6,965 nucleotides of DNA, from contig USPE01000102.1 of NCBI GenBank assembly GCA_900556545.1, forward strand, positions 1 to 6,965, written 5' to 3'. This stretch comes from an uncultured Peptococcaceae bacterium (GTDB lineage Bacteria > Bacillota > Peptococcia > Peptococcales > Peptococcaceae). The position numbers and the translations under genes are program-made. The notes under the pieces were generated by a model. The model was not told the origin of the DNA, ran no database searches, and was given only the letters and a program-made list of their open reading frames with translations. Each line of letters starts with the position of its first letter. Positions within the stretch are counted from its first letter, which is position 1. Shown here in pieces: positions 1 through 6,081 of the stretch.

Positions 1-1134
1 CACGGCTGGGTACTGCTGAACAGCGGTAAAATGTCCAAATCCAAAGGCAACGTGGTAGACCCTAACGTGCTGCTGGATAAATACGGCGTCGATGCCATCC
101 GTTACTTCCTGCTGCGGGAAATTTCCACCGGTTCCGACGGCTACTACTCTGAAGAAGCATTGGTAAAACGCATCAACACCGACCTGGCCAACGACTTTGG
201 CAATCTGGTGAGCCGCACCGTAGCTATGATTGACAAATATTTTGAAGGCGCAGTGCCTGCCCCGGCTGACACACCAGCCAGCCAGTTTGATGCAGAATTA
301 AAAGAACTGGCGCTGTCTGTAGGCAACGAAGCTGCTGCCTGCCTGGAAAAAATGGACTTTCCAAATGCGCTGGCTGCCATCTGGAAATTAATCAGCCGCG
401 CCAACAAATATATTGATGAAACCGCACCTTGGGTATTGGCCAAAGACGAAAGCCAGAAATCTGTGTTGGGCACTGTACTGTACAACCTGATGGAATCTAT
501 CCGTATCAGCACCATTCTGCTGGCACCATTCATGCCATTGGTACCGGGCAAAGTTGCCGAACAAACCGGACAGGCATTAGAAGACCGCGCCTGGGCGGAT
601 GGCTGTGTATGGGGACAGGTAGAAACCGGTGTTAAAGTTTGCAAAAAAGACGCCATCTTCCCACGCATCGATCCAAAATCTTTAGATTTACCAAAAGAAG
701 ATGCAAAATCGGAAAAAACCAAAGAAGAAAACCCAGCTGCCAAAGCAGAAGCTAAAAAAGAAGCCAAACAGACTGCTGAAGCACCGGCCCAAGCCAAAGC
801 TGAAATCACTTACGATGATTTTGCCAAACTGGATCTGCGGGTGGTAGAAGTGCTGGAATGCAGCAAAGTAGAAAAAGCAGACAAACTGCTGCAATTCAAA
901 CTGAAAATGGGCGATGAAATCCGCACCGTTGTATCCGGCATTGCCAAATTCTATGAAAGTCCGGAAGAATTAGTGGGCAAAAAACTGGTTCTGGTGGCCA
1001 ACCTGGCGCCTAAAAAAATCCGCGGCATCGTTTCCCACGGTATGCTGTTGTCGGCAGCAACCGACGATGACAGCCTGCTGGAAGTGCTGCAGGTAAGCAA
1101 AGCAGAAATCCCATCCGGTTCTACCGTTTGCTGA
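1..1134 (+). CDS. metG: Methionyl-tRNA synthetase, C-terminal part (5' end off window)
   Basis: Charges tRNA-Met with methionine in the cytoplasm using ATP. The reading frame is open from base 1, so the catalytic N-terminal half (HIGH motif, zinc knuckle) is outside the window; about 377 residues are visible. The KMSKS loop of class I synthetases is at fragment residues 10-14. The helical anticodon-binding domain follows. Its DFGNLVSR motif (N68, R72) and the Trp of APW (W144) match, by motif, the positions that contact the CAU anticodon in E. coli MetRS. Residues about 231-267 are a low-complexity Lys/Glu/Ala linker. Residues about 268-377 form an OB-fold tRNA-binding domain of the Trbp111/EMAP type (LDLRVVEV, SGIAKFY, KIRGIVSHGM), as in dimeric bacterial MetRS. 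The TGA stop lies 8 nt before tatD, so the two are probably co-transcribed. Identification is very secure. Confidence 0.97.
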   Translation, partial: HGWVLLNSGKMSKSKGNVVDPNVLLDKYGVDAIRYFLLREISTGSDGYYSEEALVKRINTDLANDFGNLVSRTVAMIDKYFEGAVPAPADTPASQFDAELKELALSVGNEAAACLEKMDFPNALAAIWKLISRANKYIDETAPWVLAKDESQKSVLGTVLYNLMESIRISTILLAPFMPLVPGKVAEQTGQALEDRAWADGCVWGQVETGVKVCKKDAIFPRIDPKSLDLPKEDAKSEKTKEENPAAKAEAKKEAKQTAEAPAQAKAEITYDDFAKLDLRVVEVLECSKVEKADKLLQFKLKMGDEIRTVVSGIAKFYESPEELVGKKLVLVANLAPKKIRGIVSHGMLLSAATDDDSLLEVLQVSKAEIPSGSTVC

Positions 1135-1142
1135 GGACCAAC

Positions 1143-1910
1143 ATGATGAACTTATTTGATACCCATGCCCATATTCTGGACGAAAAATTTGACGAAGACC
1201 GCCAACAAGTGATTCAACGCATTTATGATAATATGGCGCTGGTGGTCAATATCGGCTGTAATTTAGATGATTGCCCCCGCACAGTAGCACTGGCAGAGCA
1301 GTATGATAAACTGTACGCCGCAGTAGGGCTTCATCCCGAAGATGTTACCACCTACACACCGGAAGGCTGGGATATGATCTGTCAGCTGGCTCAGCACCCC
1401 AAAGTGGTGGGCATCGGCGAAACCGGACTGGACTATTACTGGGACGTTTCCACCAAAGAAGCCCAAAAGCGATTGTTCCAGCAGCATATCGACCTGGCCT
1501 GCCAGCTGCACAAACCGCTGGTCATCCACGACAGAGAGGCCCACGGTGATACACTGGATATTCTAAAAACCAGCAGCGCCCGTCAAGTCGGCGGCATTCT
1601 GCACGCCTTCTCCGGCAGTGTAGAAATGGCGCTGGAAGTTATCAAACTGGGCTTTTACATCGGCTTGGGCGGCCCTGTCACCTTTAAAAATGCCCGCAAA
1701 ACCGTAGAGGTAGCCGCAGCCATTCCTTTGGACCATCTGGTCATTGAAACAGATTGTCCTTATATGGCGCCGGTCCCCTTCCGCGGCAAGCGAAACGAAC
1801 CTGTACTGGTACAGCACACAGCGGAAAAAATTGCCCAAATCCGCAATATGCCTGTGGAAGAACTGATAGAAATTACCTATCAGAACGGAAAACGTGTTTA
1901 CGGCATCTGA
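1143..1910 (+). CDS. tatD: TatD family metal-dependent hydrolase / DNase
   Basis: A 255-aa TIM-barrel hydrolase of the TatD family, whose characterised members are Mg-dependent 3'-5' exonucleases acting on DNA or RNA and which have been linked to DNA repair and quality control. Visible metal-site residues are H8 and H10 (DTHAH), E93 (GIGETGLDYY), H129 (VIHDREAH), H154 (LHAFSG) and D204 (IETDCPYMAP). Length and motif order are normal for the family and nothing is missing. The frame also runs back to a TTG inside the end of metG, but ATG 1143 (or 1146) is preferred because GAGG at 1133-1136, overlapping the metG stop, sits 6-9 nt upstream. The metG-tatD order is common in Bacillota. There the next genes are often rnmV and ksgA; here a terminator follows directly. 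Confidence 0.95.
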   Translation: MMNLFDTHAHILDEKFDEDRQQVIQRIYDNMALVVNIGCNLDDCPRTVALAEQYDKLYAAVGLHPEDVTTYTPEGWDMICQLAQHPKVVGIGETGLDYYWDVSTKEAQKRLFQQHIDLACQLHKPLVIHDREAHGDTLDILKTSSARQVGGILHAFSGSVEMALEVIKLGFYIGLGGPVTFKNARKTVEVAAAIPLDHLVIETDCPYMAPVPFRGKRNEPVLVQHTAEKIAQIRNMPVEELIEITYQNGKRVYGI

Positions 1911-1928
1911 TGCCTGCACAACTACAAC

Positions 1929-1969
1929 AAAAAGCCAACCCTGCTCATCAACGGCAAGGTTGGCTTTTT
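1929..1969. terminator. Bidirectional intrinsic terminator between tatD and the permease
   Basis: Arms 1929-1940 (AAAAAGCCAACC) and 1958-1969 (GGTTGGCTTTTT) are perfect 12-bp complements. A further 3 bp (1942-1944 with 1954-1956) pair inside after one mismatch, leaving a loop of about 9 nt. The plus strand ends in a T run and the minus strand also ends in a T run, so one hairpin can end tatD transcription (stop at 1910) and that of the convergent permease (stop at 2010). Confidence 0.88.
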
Positions 1970-2009
1970 GTAATTTCACTGATTCTTTTTTTCATAACCG
2001 ATTTCAAAA

Positions 2010-3446
2010 TCAAAACAGCATATTACACAACGGTACCATGCAAATCAAAACAATAACAGATACTGCCACAAACAACCATCCCATAAAGTAGGCGTCTTTC
2101 TTAGGAATATCTTCATTCCCAAATACCACTCCCGCCATCATAGAACCTGCCGGCGTAGCATACGCACTCTGCAGCAGAATGTAAATGGCAAACCATAATG
2201 TTAATGGATTACCGCCCATTTCAGCAAACAATGGGCATAATAATGGAATAAATATCGCACCCAGTATTACATTATGCATAAATTGTGTCAGAATACCCAA
2301 CACAACCAATGTAATAATAATCAGCGGTGTCACTCCCAGACTGGTCAACATCGGTTTCAATATCCCTGCAGCCGTGGCCATAATTCCCACATCAGCAGAC
2401 TGCATAGCGGAAGATAGCGGAAAGGTAACTGCGAACAAGATTACTACAGGCCATGGTGTATTTCTAAACGCCTTAAATACATCAGCAACCGGTTTCCCTG
2501 TTTCATCTCTCCAGATAACAAAAATCACCATATAGATAATTGCAAAACCTGTAATACCTAGCTGTTTTAAAAATTGCATGAACGCAACTTCTGGAAATAT
2601 TTCCGGCAATAATAAACCTGCAAAATAACATACCAGCAAAATAAGGCTTGCTTTTTGATATTTATTGACAGTTAATCTGCCATATTCTTCACACAGTTCT
2701 GCCGTAATATTAAACTTGGAAGCATCAATTTTCAGCACAAATTTCATAACTGCCACTAACAACAATAACGTAGCCACTGCAAAAATCAATCCTAAAATAA
2801 ATGTTGGTGCAGATGGTATCGCAATGCCAGTAGCCTGTGTTAAAAATCCACCGTAAGCGATAATACCAATTTTAAATGGAACAATATTTACCCCTGTAAA
2901 TACACCATATAAAAGAATGATGGATAACATACTGACCAGCGGATGCGTTTTTTTCAACCCATTCAATTCCGCCATAGTACCAACAACGCTCCAAAGTAAA
3001 TACACTGCTGCAAAACCGCCGCCGGACATACCCATTACCAATGCTGCAATAATCAAACCAATAACTAGTAACCAAGAACGGCCAATAAACACTTTTCTGG
3101 ATAACAGCCAGTAAGCAATAACCTGATTTACGCCAATTTGGCTTAACACTTCCGCCATTGCAGCGCAAACAATTACCATGATAACAGAAGAATTACCCAA
3201 CCCGGCTGAAAATGCCTCATTGATCGTCATAAAACCTGTTAAGCCTAATGCAATAAAACCCAATAAACTTGTCCAGAGCAAATCAATAAAAATCCAACCA
3301 TATAACAATCCTAAAAATACGCCTAATACGTGCATCCCCATTTGTGTAATTGCTCCAACAGGTTGCACCACATAACCAAATCCGAACATCAGTGCAGCCA
3401 TAACCGCCACATGGATATAGCTTATCATCGTTTTTTTATTTTCCAT
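2010..3446 (-). CDS. Putative anion permease, divergent SLC13/DASS (Na+/dicarboxylate-sulfate symporter) type
   Basis: A 478-aa, very hydrophobic inner-membrane protein with about 11-13 predicted membrane segments and no signal peptide. It seems to have two halves. Each carries a hairpin-like, Gly/Ser/Pro-rich stretch (about residues 138-150, MGMSGGGFAAVYL, and 386-402, LTQFMHN to IPLL), followed by TGVNIVP (184-190) or ATPAGSMMAG (430-439). This matches the repeat architecture of the DASS/ion-transporter superfamily, which co-transports dicarboxylates, citrate or sulfate with Na+. The usual SNT signatures are not intact, so the substrate is unknown. The longer frame to 3545 is rejected: ATG 3446 has AAGGG at 3457-3461, 10 nt upstream, and the added residues look non-coding (basic, not membrane-like). 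It is transcribed alone, convergent with tatD. Family-level confidence is moderate; a related Na+/anion or short-chain-acid carrier is possible. Confidence 0.8.
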   Translation of the reverse strand: MENKKTMISYIHVAVMAALMFGFGYVVQPVGAITQMGMHVLGVFLGLLYGWIFIDLLWTSLLGFIALGLTGFMTINEAFSAGLGNSSVIMVIVCAAMAEVLSQIGVNQVIAYWLLSRKVFIGRSWLLVIGLIIAALVMGMSGGGFAAVYLLWSVVGTMAELNGLKKTHPLVSMLSIILLYGVFTGVNIVPFKIGIIAYGGFLTQATGIAIPSAPTFILGLIFAVATLLLLVAVMKFVLKIDASKFNITAELCEEYGRLTVNKYQKASLILLVCYFAGLLLPEIFPEVAFMQFLKQLGITGFAIIYMVIFVIWRDETGKPVADVFKAFRNTPWPVVILFAVTFPLSSAMQSADVGIMATAAGILKPMLTSLGVTPLIIITLVVLGILTQFMHNVILGAIFIPLLCPLFAEMGGNPLTLWFAIYILLQSAYATPAGSMMAGVVFGNEDIPKKDAYFMGWLFVAVSVIVLICMVPLCNMLF

Positions 3447-3500
3447 GTTTTTCTTTCCCTTCGTTTGTTTTTTACTGCATAGTATTGCTACAAATCCTAC

Positions 3501-3516
3501 CATACTGCCATACTGC
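3501..3516. repeat. Tandem 8-bp repeat CATACTGC x2
   Basis: Two exact back-to-back copies of CATACTGC lie in the 5' leader of the permease, about 55-70 nt upstream of its ATG. A related TACTGCATAGTATTGC stretch follows at 3473-3488. The function is unknown; it may be chance or part of a regulatory site. Confidence 0.5.
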
Positions 3517-3529
3517 CGTTTTTTCTCTC

Positions 3530-3552
3530 GTGACATACTATACAAATGTCAC
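3530..3552. promoter_or_regulatory. Inverted repeat GTGACAT-N9-ATGTCAC, candidate operator of the permease
   Basis: Perfect 7-bp arms at 3530-3536 and 3546-3552 are separated by 9 nt (arm centres 16 bp apart). It lies just downstream of the candidate -10 and spans a second -10-like hexamer, a position suited to repressor binding. The arms resemble half-sites of dimeric helix-turn-helix regulators, but I cannot name the regulator. Confidence 0.4.
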
Positions 3553-3557
3553 AATTG

Positions 3558-3563
3558 ATTATA
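3558..3563 (-). promoter_or_regulatory. Candidate -10 box of the permease promoter
   Basis: The minus strand reads TATAAT here, about 112 nt upstream of the permease ATG. The hexamer 17 nt further upstream (3581-3586, ACTATA on the minus strand) is a poor -35, so an activator or a different promoter is possible. A second weaker -10 (TATAGT, 3538-3543) lies inside the inverted repeat. Confidence 0.35.
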
Positions 3564-3715
3564 TAATTGCTTTCGATATTTATAGTATAAAAGAACCTTT
3601 ACCTTTCGCATAGCAGCTAATGGTATCATCAATATGCAACCAAAAGTTCAAAACTTATTTCTATTTAGAAACCTATCTGCTTACTCCATTTGTAATACCA
3701 TTTCTCAAAATCACT

Positions 3716-3764
3716 AAAAAACAATATCTGCAGCAGCGTATAGACGCTGCTGCAGATATTGTTT
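3716..3764 (-). terminator. Strong intrinsic terminator of the three-gene operon
   Basis: Arms 3719-3738 and 3745-3764 are perfect 20-bp complements around a 6-nt loop (TATAGA), whose outer bases can also pair. Read on the minus strand the stem is followed by six T (3721-3716). It begins 38 nt after the stop of the orphan gene ending at 3802, so it terminates the 5950-3802 operon. The arms are longer than in a typical terminator and contain CTGCAG and CAGCAG. Confidence 0.9.
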
Positions 3765-3801
3765 GATAAATTATAGTTTTTACTTTTCATCATAGCCAGT
3801 A

Positions 3802-4737
3802 TTAGATCCAGTTTATAAAACTACTGTAATAACAAAAGGTTTCCCGCGCATTTGTGTTTTCAGCAAACTGCTCCAGCTCTGCTTCATAGTCGTGTTTCTG
3901 CATTGCCGGACACTGCATGCGCAATGATTCTAACCAAAGCATATATACCTCCGACAATTCTTTTTTTAACATTTGCTGAAACTGTTTCCGCTGCTCATTC
4001 ACAACATGAAAGTCCATCGCTTTGAAATACCGCGTCTGCTGTAAAATCGGAGAAACTGTTTTTCTTTGCGCCACCAAAGCCCAGCGAGCGCAGTATGCCT
4101 TATAATGACTTGTATACATGTCATAATGGCAGCCTGTATCGTCTTTCCAGCAAAAACCTGCATACACATGGGGCTCACCGACACGCACTTCCAAAGAGGT
4201 ATCCATCTGCTGCCGTTTCTTCCAGAGCCATTCCTTTAGCTGATATAAATCAAGCTGTTCTAAATAACCTTCTTGATACAATAACGCCGCCGTAGCCTCC
4301 AGCAAATTCAACTTATTTATATCGTAGCTGCCAGCCAGCCGTTGCTTCCATTCTTCTATAGTATTGCGTGCTAGACCATTTCTTTCTACCGTATGCAGCT
4401 TGGCAACGGCATCGAATAACTGTGGTGGATACAGCCTTTTCAACTCGGCAAGCAACTTCCATTGATGGCTGCGCATAATCGCGCTCCGCTGCCCCGGATA
4501 CAAAATAATGCGGCGAGTTGTCTGTACAACTTTTGCTGTCGGAATTCCTTTTTGCTCACATTGCAATAAAAATTGAAATATTTTTTCTTCCCTGCTTGTA
4601 ATATAATAACCTGCCTCTTTACCTGAACACCCATATGCGCAGCCATAAAGCTGGTATACATCTTCCACCAGCCCCTGCCGTTTTTGTTCAATATAAACGT
4701 CAGAAATGGCCGCATCACGATTTACATACAACGCCAC
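3802..4737 (-). CDS. Hypothetical protein, third gene of the zinc-ribbon/ABC operon
   Basis: I do not recognise this 311-aa protein. It has no signal peptide and no membrane segment, so it is probably cytoplasmic. It is rich in Gln, Lys, Tyr and Trp and looks mostly helical, with charged amphipathic stretches at about 91-135 (HQWKLLAELK, IEEWKQRLAG), 145-178 (leucine-rich, ending KEWLWKKRQQ) and 248-292 (KQFQQMLKKE). Cysteines at 33, 37, 60, 196, 203 and 216 do not form an obvious zinc motif, although C33/C37 and C196/C203 are near pairs. The N-terminal YGCAYGCSGKEAGYY (31-45) is distinctive. The start is GTG 4737, with AAAGGA at 4747-4752, 9 nt upstream, and GGAG at 4742-4745. It begins 15 nt after the ABC ATPase stop and is followed by the terminator, so co-expression with the ATPase is likely and functional linkage plausible. 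That it is a real gene is well supported; its function is unknown. Confidence 0.82.
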   Translation of the reverse strand: MALYVNRDAAISDVYIEQKRQGLVEDVYQLYGCAYGCSGKEAGYYITSREEKIFQFLLQCEQKGIPTAKVVQTTRRIILYPGQRSAIMRSHQWKLLAELKRLYPPQLFDAVAKLHTVERNGLARNTIEEWKQRLAGSYDINKLNLLEATAALLYQEGYLEQLDLYQLKEWLWKKRQQMDTSLEVRVGEPHVYAGFCWKDDTGCHYDMYTSHYKAYCARWALVAQRKTVSPILQQTRYFKAMDFHVVNEQRKQFQQMLKKELSEVYMLWLESLRMQCPAMQKHDYEAELEQFAENTNARETFCYYSSFINWI

Positions 4738-4752
4738 GCTGCTCCATCCTTT

Positions 4753-5529
4753 CTATCGTTTCTTTATCCGGTAGCATTCTTGTGCAAAGTTTACTGTTAC
4801 CGGAGTATCTAACAAATCCCCCATCACTTCATTGGTCATCATTTCCGCAATGGTCCCTTGCTGAACCATTCTGCCTTGTTTTAGCAGCGCCATATGGGTA
4901 AATATGGACGTAATTTCTTCTGGATAGTGGGTTACATATAATATGGTTATTTTTTTTGTGTTCACAATACGTACCAAATCTTCCTGCAACCGTTCCCGCG
5001 CCAACAAGTCTAAGCCTGCAGACGGCTCATCCAACAGTAAAATTTCCGGATTTCCCATAAACGCACGGGCAAACAATACATTCTGCTGCTCGCCTTTGCT
5101 TAAAGTAGCATAGCCATTTTCAGCCCGGCCGGATAAACCAAAATATTGCAGCAAGAATCTGGCCCGTTTCAAATCTGCATTTTGCACCATATAATTAATT
5201 CCCAAACGCCCATCTTTGCCTGCCAGCACAATATCCAGCACCCGTTCACGATGCAAAATTTTATCAAAAAATGATGTGCTCACCCAACCAACCCGTCGGC
5301 GCAAATTGCTGATCATGTCATGGCTGTAGGGCTGCCCATCCATTTTTACAACTCCTTTTTGATATGGAAGATATCCGGCTATCACACTGAGCAAACTTGT
5401 TTTTCCGCTCCCATTTTCTCCAAACAAAACCCAATGTTCTCCCACAGAAACTTGCCAATTGATATCCTGCAGCAAATACCGACTGCCTGCCATACAGGAC
5501 ACATTCTGAAATTCAATTTGCCGCTTCAT
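4753..5529 (-). CDS. ABC transporter ATP-binding protein, YlmA/COG1119-like
   Basis: A 258-aa single-domain ABC ATPase. Walker A is at 37-44 (GENGSGKT), the signature at 143-147 (LSKGE in place of LSGGQ), Walker B at 163-168 (ILLLDE, followed by PSAGLD) and the switch His at 201 (VTHYPEE). The INWQVSVGEHW and RRRVGWVS stretches resemble B. subtilis YlmA and the ModF/PhrA group (COG1119). The Q-loop glutamine appears replaced (WVSTSFF at 82-88), which I recall as usual for that group. No permease or binding protein is nearby, so the ATPase may serve a distant membrane partner or act without one. The frame extends to 5565, but ATG 5529 fits the conserved N-terminus (RQIEFQNVS). It overlaps the upstream gene by 17 nt, suggesting translational coupling; the nearest Shine-Dalgarno (GGAAAGAG, about 10 nt upstream) is moderate. 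Confidence 0.92.
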   Translation of the reverse strand: MKRQIEFQNVSCMAGSRYLLQDINWQVSVGEHWVLFGENGSGKTSLLSVIAGYLPYQKGVVKMDGQPYSHDMISNLRRRVGWVSTSFFDKILHRERVLDIVLAGKDGRLGINYMVQNADLKRARFLLQYFGLSGRAENGYATLSKGEQQNVLFARAFMGNPEILLLDEPSAGLDLLARERLQEDLVRIVNTKKITILYVTHYPEEITSIFTHMALLKQGRMVQQGTIAEMMTNEVMGDLLDTPVTVNFAQECYRIKKR

Positions 5530-5950
5530 AAATACCACGCTCTTTCCAATCATCGGGCAAGTCACTGTCTAATATTTGCAATTCTTCCTGCAAATCTTGC
5601 AAGTTCTGATTTACCGGAAAGTTCCAGCCATTTTCACCCACAACGCCAAGCTGAGAAAATCCCCATGCCATAATTTCTGCCGTTTTGGCTACATTTTTAT
5701 CGCGCATTTTTTTCTGATCAACTGCATCCCACGCGCAAGGCTCGCTCAAAGCATCTATAAAATATTTCGCTGCCGCATAAATTTCCCGCTCTACACCAAA
5801 TTCAATTTTTTTGCATTGGGGACAATAAATTTCCAACCGTTCCGCTTCATCTACACTATAAGTAACTCGTTGCAACACCAAATCACTGCCGCAATCTTTA
5901 CAGCAGCAACGCTTTAAACGACCCTGCAGCATCTCAATCCTATCGCTCAT
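5513..5950 (-). CDS. Small zinc-ribbon-like protein, first gene of the operon
   Basis: A 145-aa soluble protein. C17-x2-C20 and C43-x2-C46, separated by 22 residues, form a classic four-cysteine zinc ribbon (RCCCKDCGSD ... EIYCPQCKK). Extra cysteines at 15 and 16 could change the ligand choice. The remainder is acidic and probably helical, with a Trp-containing middle (AEIMAWGFSQLG, 91-102) and an Asp/Glu/Gln-rich tail (LQDLQEELQILDSDLPDDW, 118-136). No catalytic motif is visible, and a nucleic-acid- or protein-binding role is only a guess. ATG 5950 is chosen over the in-frame ATG at 5965 because GGAG at 5959-5962 lies 8 nt upstream of it and the 5965 ATG falls next to that site. Its last 17 nt overlap the ABC ATPase start. 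No named family is recognised. Confidence 0.85.
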   Translation of the reverse strand: MSDRIEMLQGRLKRCCCKDCGSDLVLQRVTYSVDEAERLEIYCPQCKKIEFGVEREIYAAAKYFIDALSEPCAWDAVDQKKMRDKNVAKTAEIMAWGFSQLGVVGENGWNFPVNQNLQDLQEELQILDSDLPDDWKERGIYEAAN

Positions 5951-5958
5951 AAACCCAT

Positions 5959-5963
5959 CTCCC
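5959..5963 (-). promoter_or_regulatory. Ribosome-binding site that fixes the zinc-ribbon gene start
   Basis: The minus strand reads GGGAG at 5963-5959, 8 nt before ATG 5950. It overlaps the leader after the alternative ATG at 5965, which has no comparable site upstream, so the shorter start is preferred. Confidence 0.75.
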
Positions 5964-5986
5964 ATATTTTTATTTCTAAGCCATAG

Positions 5987-6010
5987 CTTCTGTACAAACT
6001 TCTGTACAAA
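5987..6010. repeat. Tandem 12-bp repeat CTTCTGTACAAA x2
   Basis: Two exact copies, 5987-5998 and 5999-6010, lie head to tail 37 nt upstream of the zinc-ribbon start. On the minus strand each reads TTTGTACAGAAG and contains the palindrome TGTACA. The position fits an operator or the -35 region of the operon promoter: TTGTAC with a 17-18 nt spacer reaches only a weak -10, near CTATGG. No regulator can be named from the sequence. Confidence 0.6.
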
Positions 6011-6013
6011 GCA

Positions 6014-6055
6014 AGAAAAAGAGGGGCAGCTCTAGCAAGCCACTCCCCCTTTTCT
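6014..6055 (-). terminator. Intrinsic terminator of the phosphodiesterase-family gene
   Basis: Read on the minus strand, AGAAAAGGGGG (about 6054-6044) pairs with CCCCTCTTTTTCT (6026-6014) with one bulge; the intervening bases can form a weak inner stem. The T run at 6020-6016 follows the GC core. It lies about 27 nt after the TAA of the upstream minus-strand gene and just before the promoter region of the zinc-ribbon operon, so it separates the two transcription units. Confidence 0.75.
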
Positions 6056-6081
6056 AAAAATTCAATATCGTTTTATCTCCA

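Larger units (their letters stand above)
3447..3718. other. Gene-free upstream region of the permease
   Basis: AT-rich spacer between the permease start and the terminator of the next operon. It holds the permease ribosome-binding site (3457-3461), an 8-bp tandem repeat (3501-3516), a 7-bp inverted repeat (3530-3552) and a candidate minus-strand -10 box (3558-3563), described separately. From 3600 to 3718 I see no gene, RNA structure or repeat that I can support. Confidence 0.6.

Noticed and set aside
691..801. Lys/Glu/Ala-rich stretch in metG as a possible in-frame insertion
   Set aside because: Variable charged linkers between the anticodon-binding domain and the C-terminal OB fold are normal in MetRS.
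144..809. A 221-aa open frame on the minus strand inside metG
   Set aside because: It lies antisense to the well-conserved MetRS sequence, lacks a convincing ribosome-binding site and has low-complexity Ser/Ala/Phe composition mirroring the Lys/Glu/Ala linker. It is a shadow frame.
1128..1142. TTG 1128 as the start of tatD
   Set aside because: It would overlap the metG stop with no well-placed ribosome-binding site, while GAGG 1133-1136 is well placed for ATG 1143 or 1146.
1894..2091. Small plus-strand frames overlapping the tatD end and the terminator
   Set aside because: They run through the terminator hairpin and into the antisense of the permease, with no homology signal or ribosome-binding site.
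3447..3545. N-terminal extension of the permease by 33 residues
   Set aside because: The extension covers the ribosome-binding site, the tandem repeat and part of the inverted repeat, and its residues are unlike a transporter N-terminus.
3716..3764. The long palindrome as a mobile-element end or a CRISPR repeat
   Set aside because: There is a single copy, with no transposase, target duplication or spacers. The T run and position after a stop codon fit a terminator.
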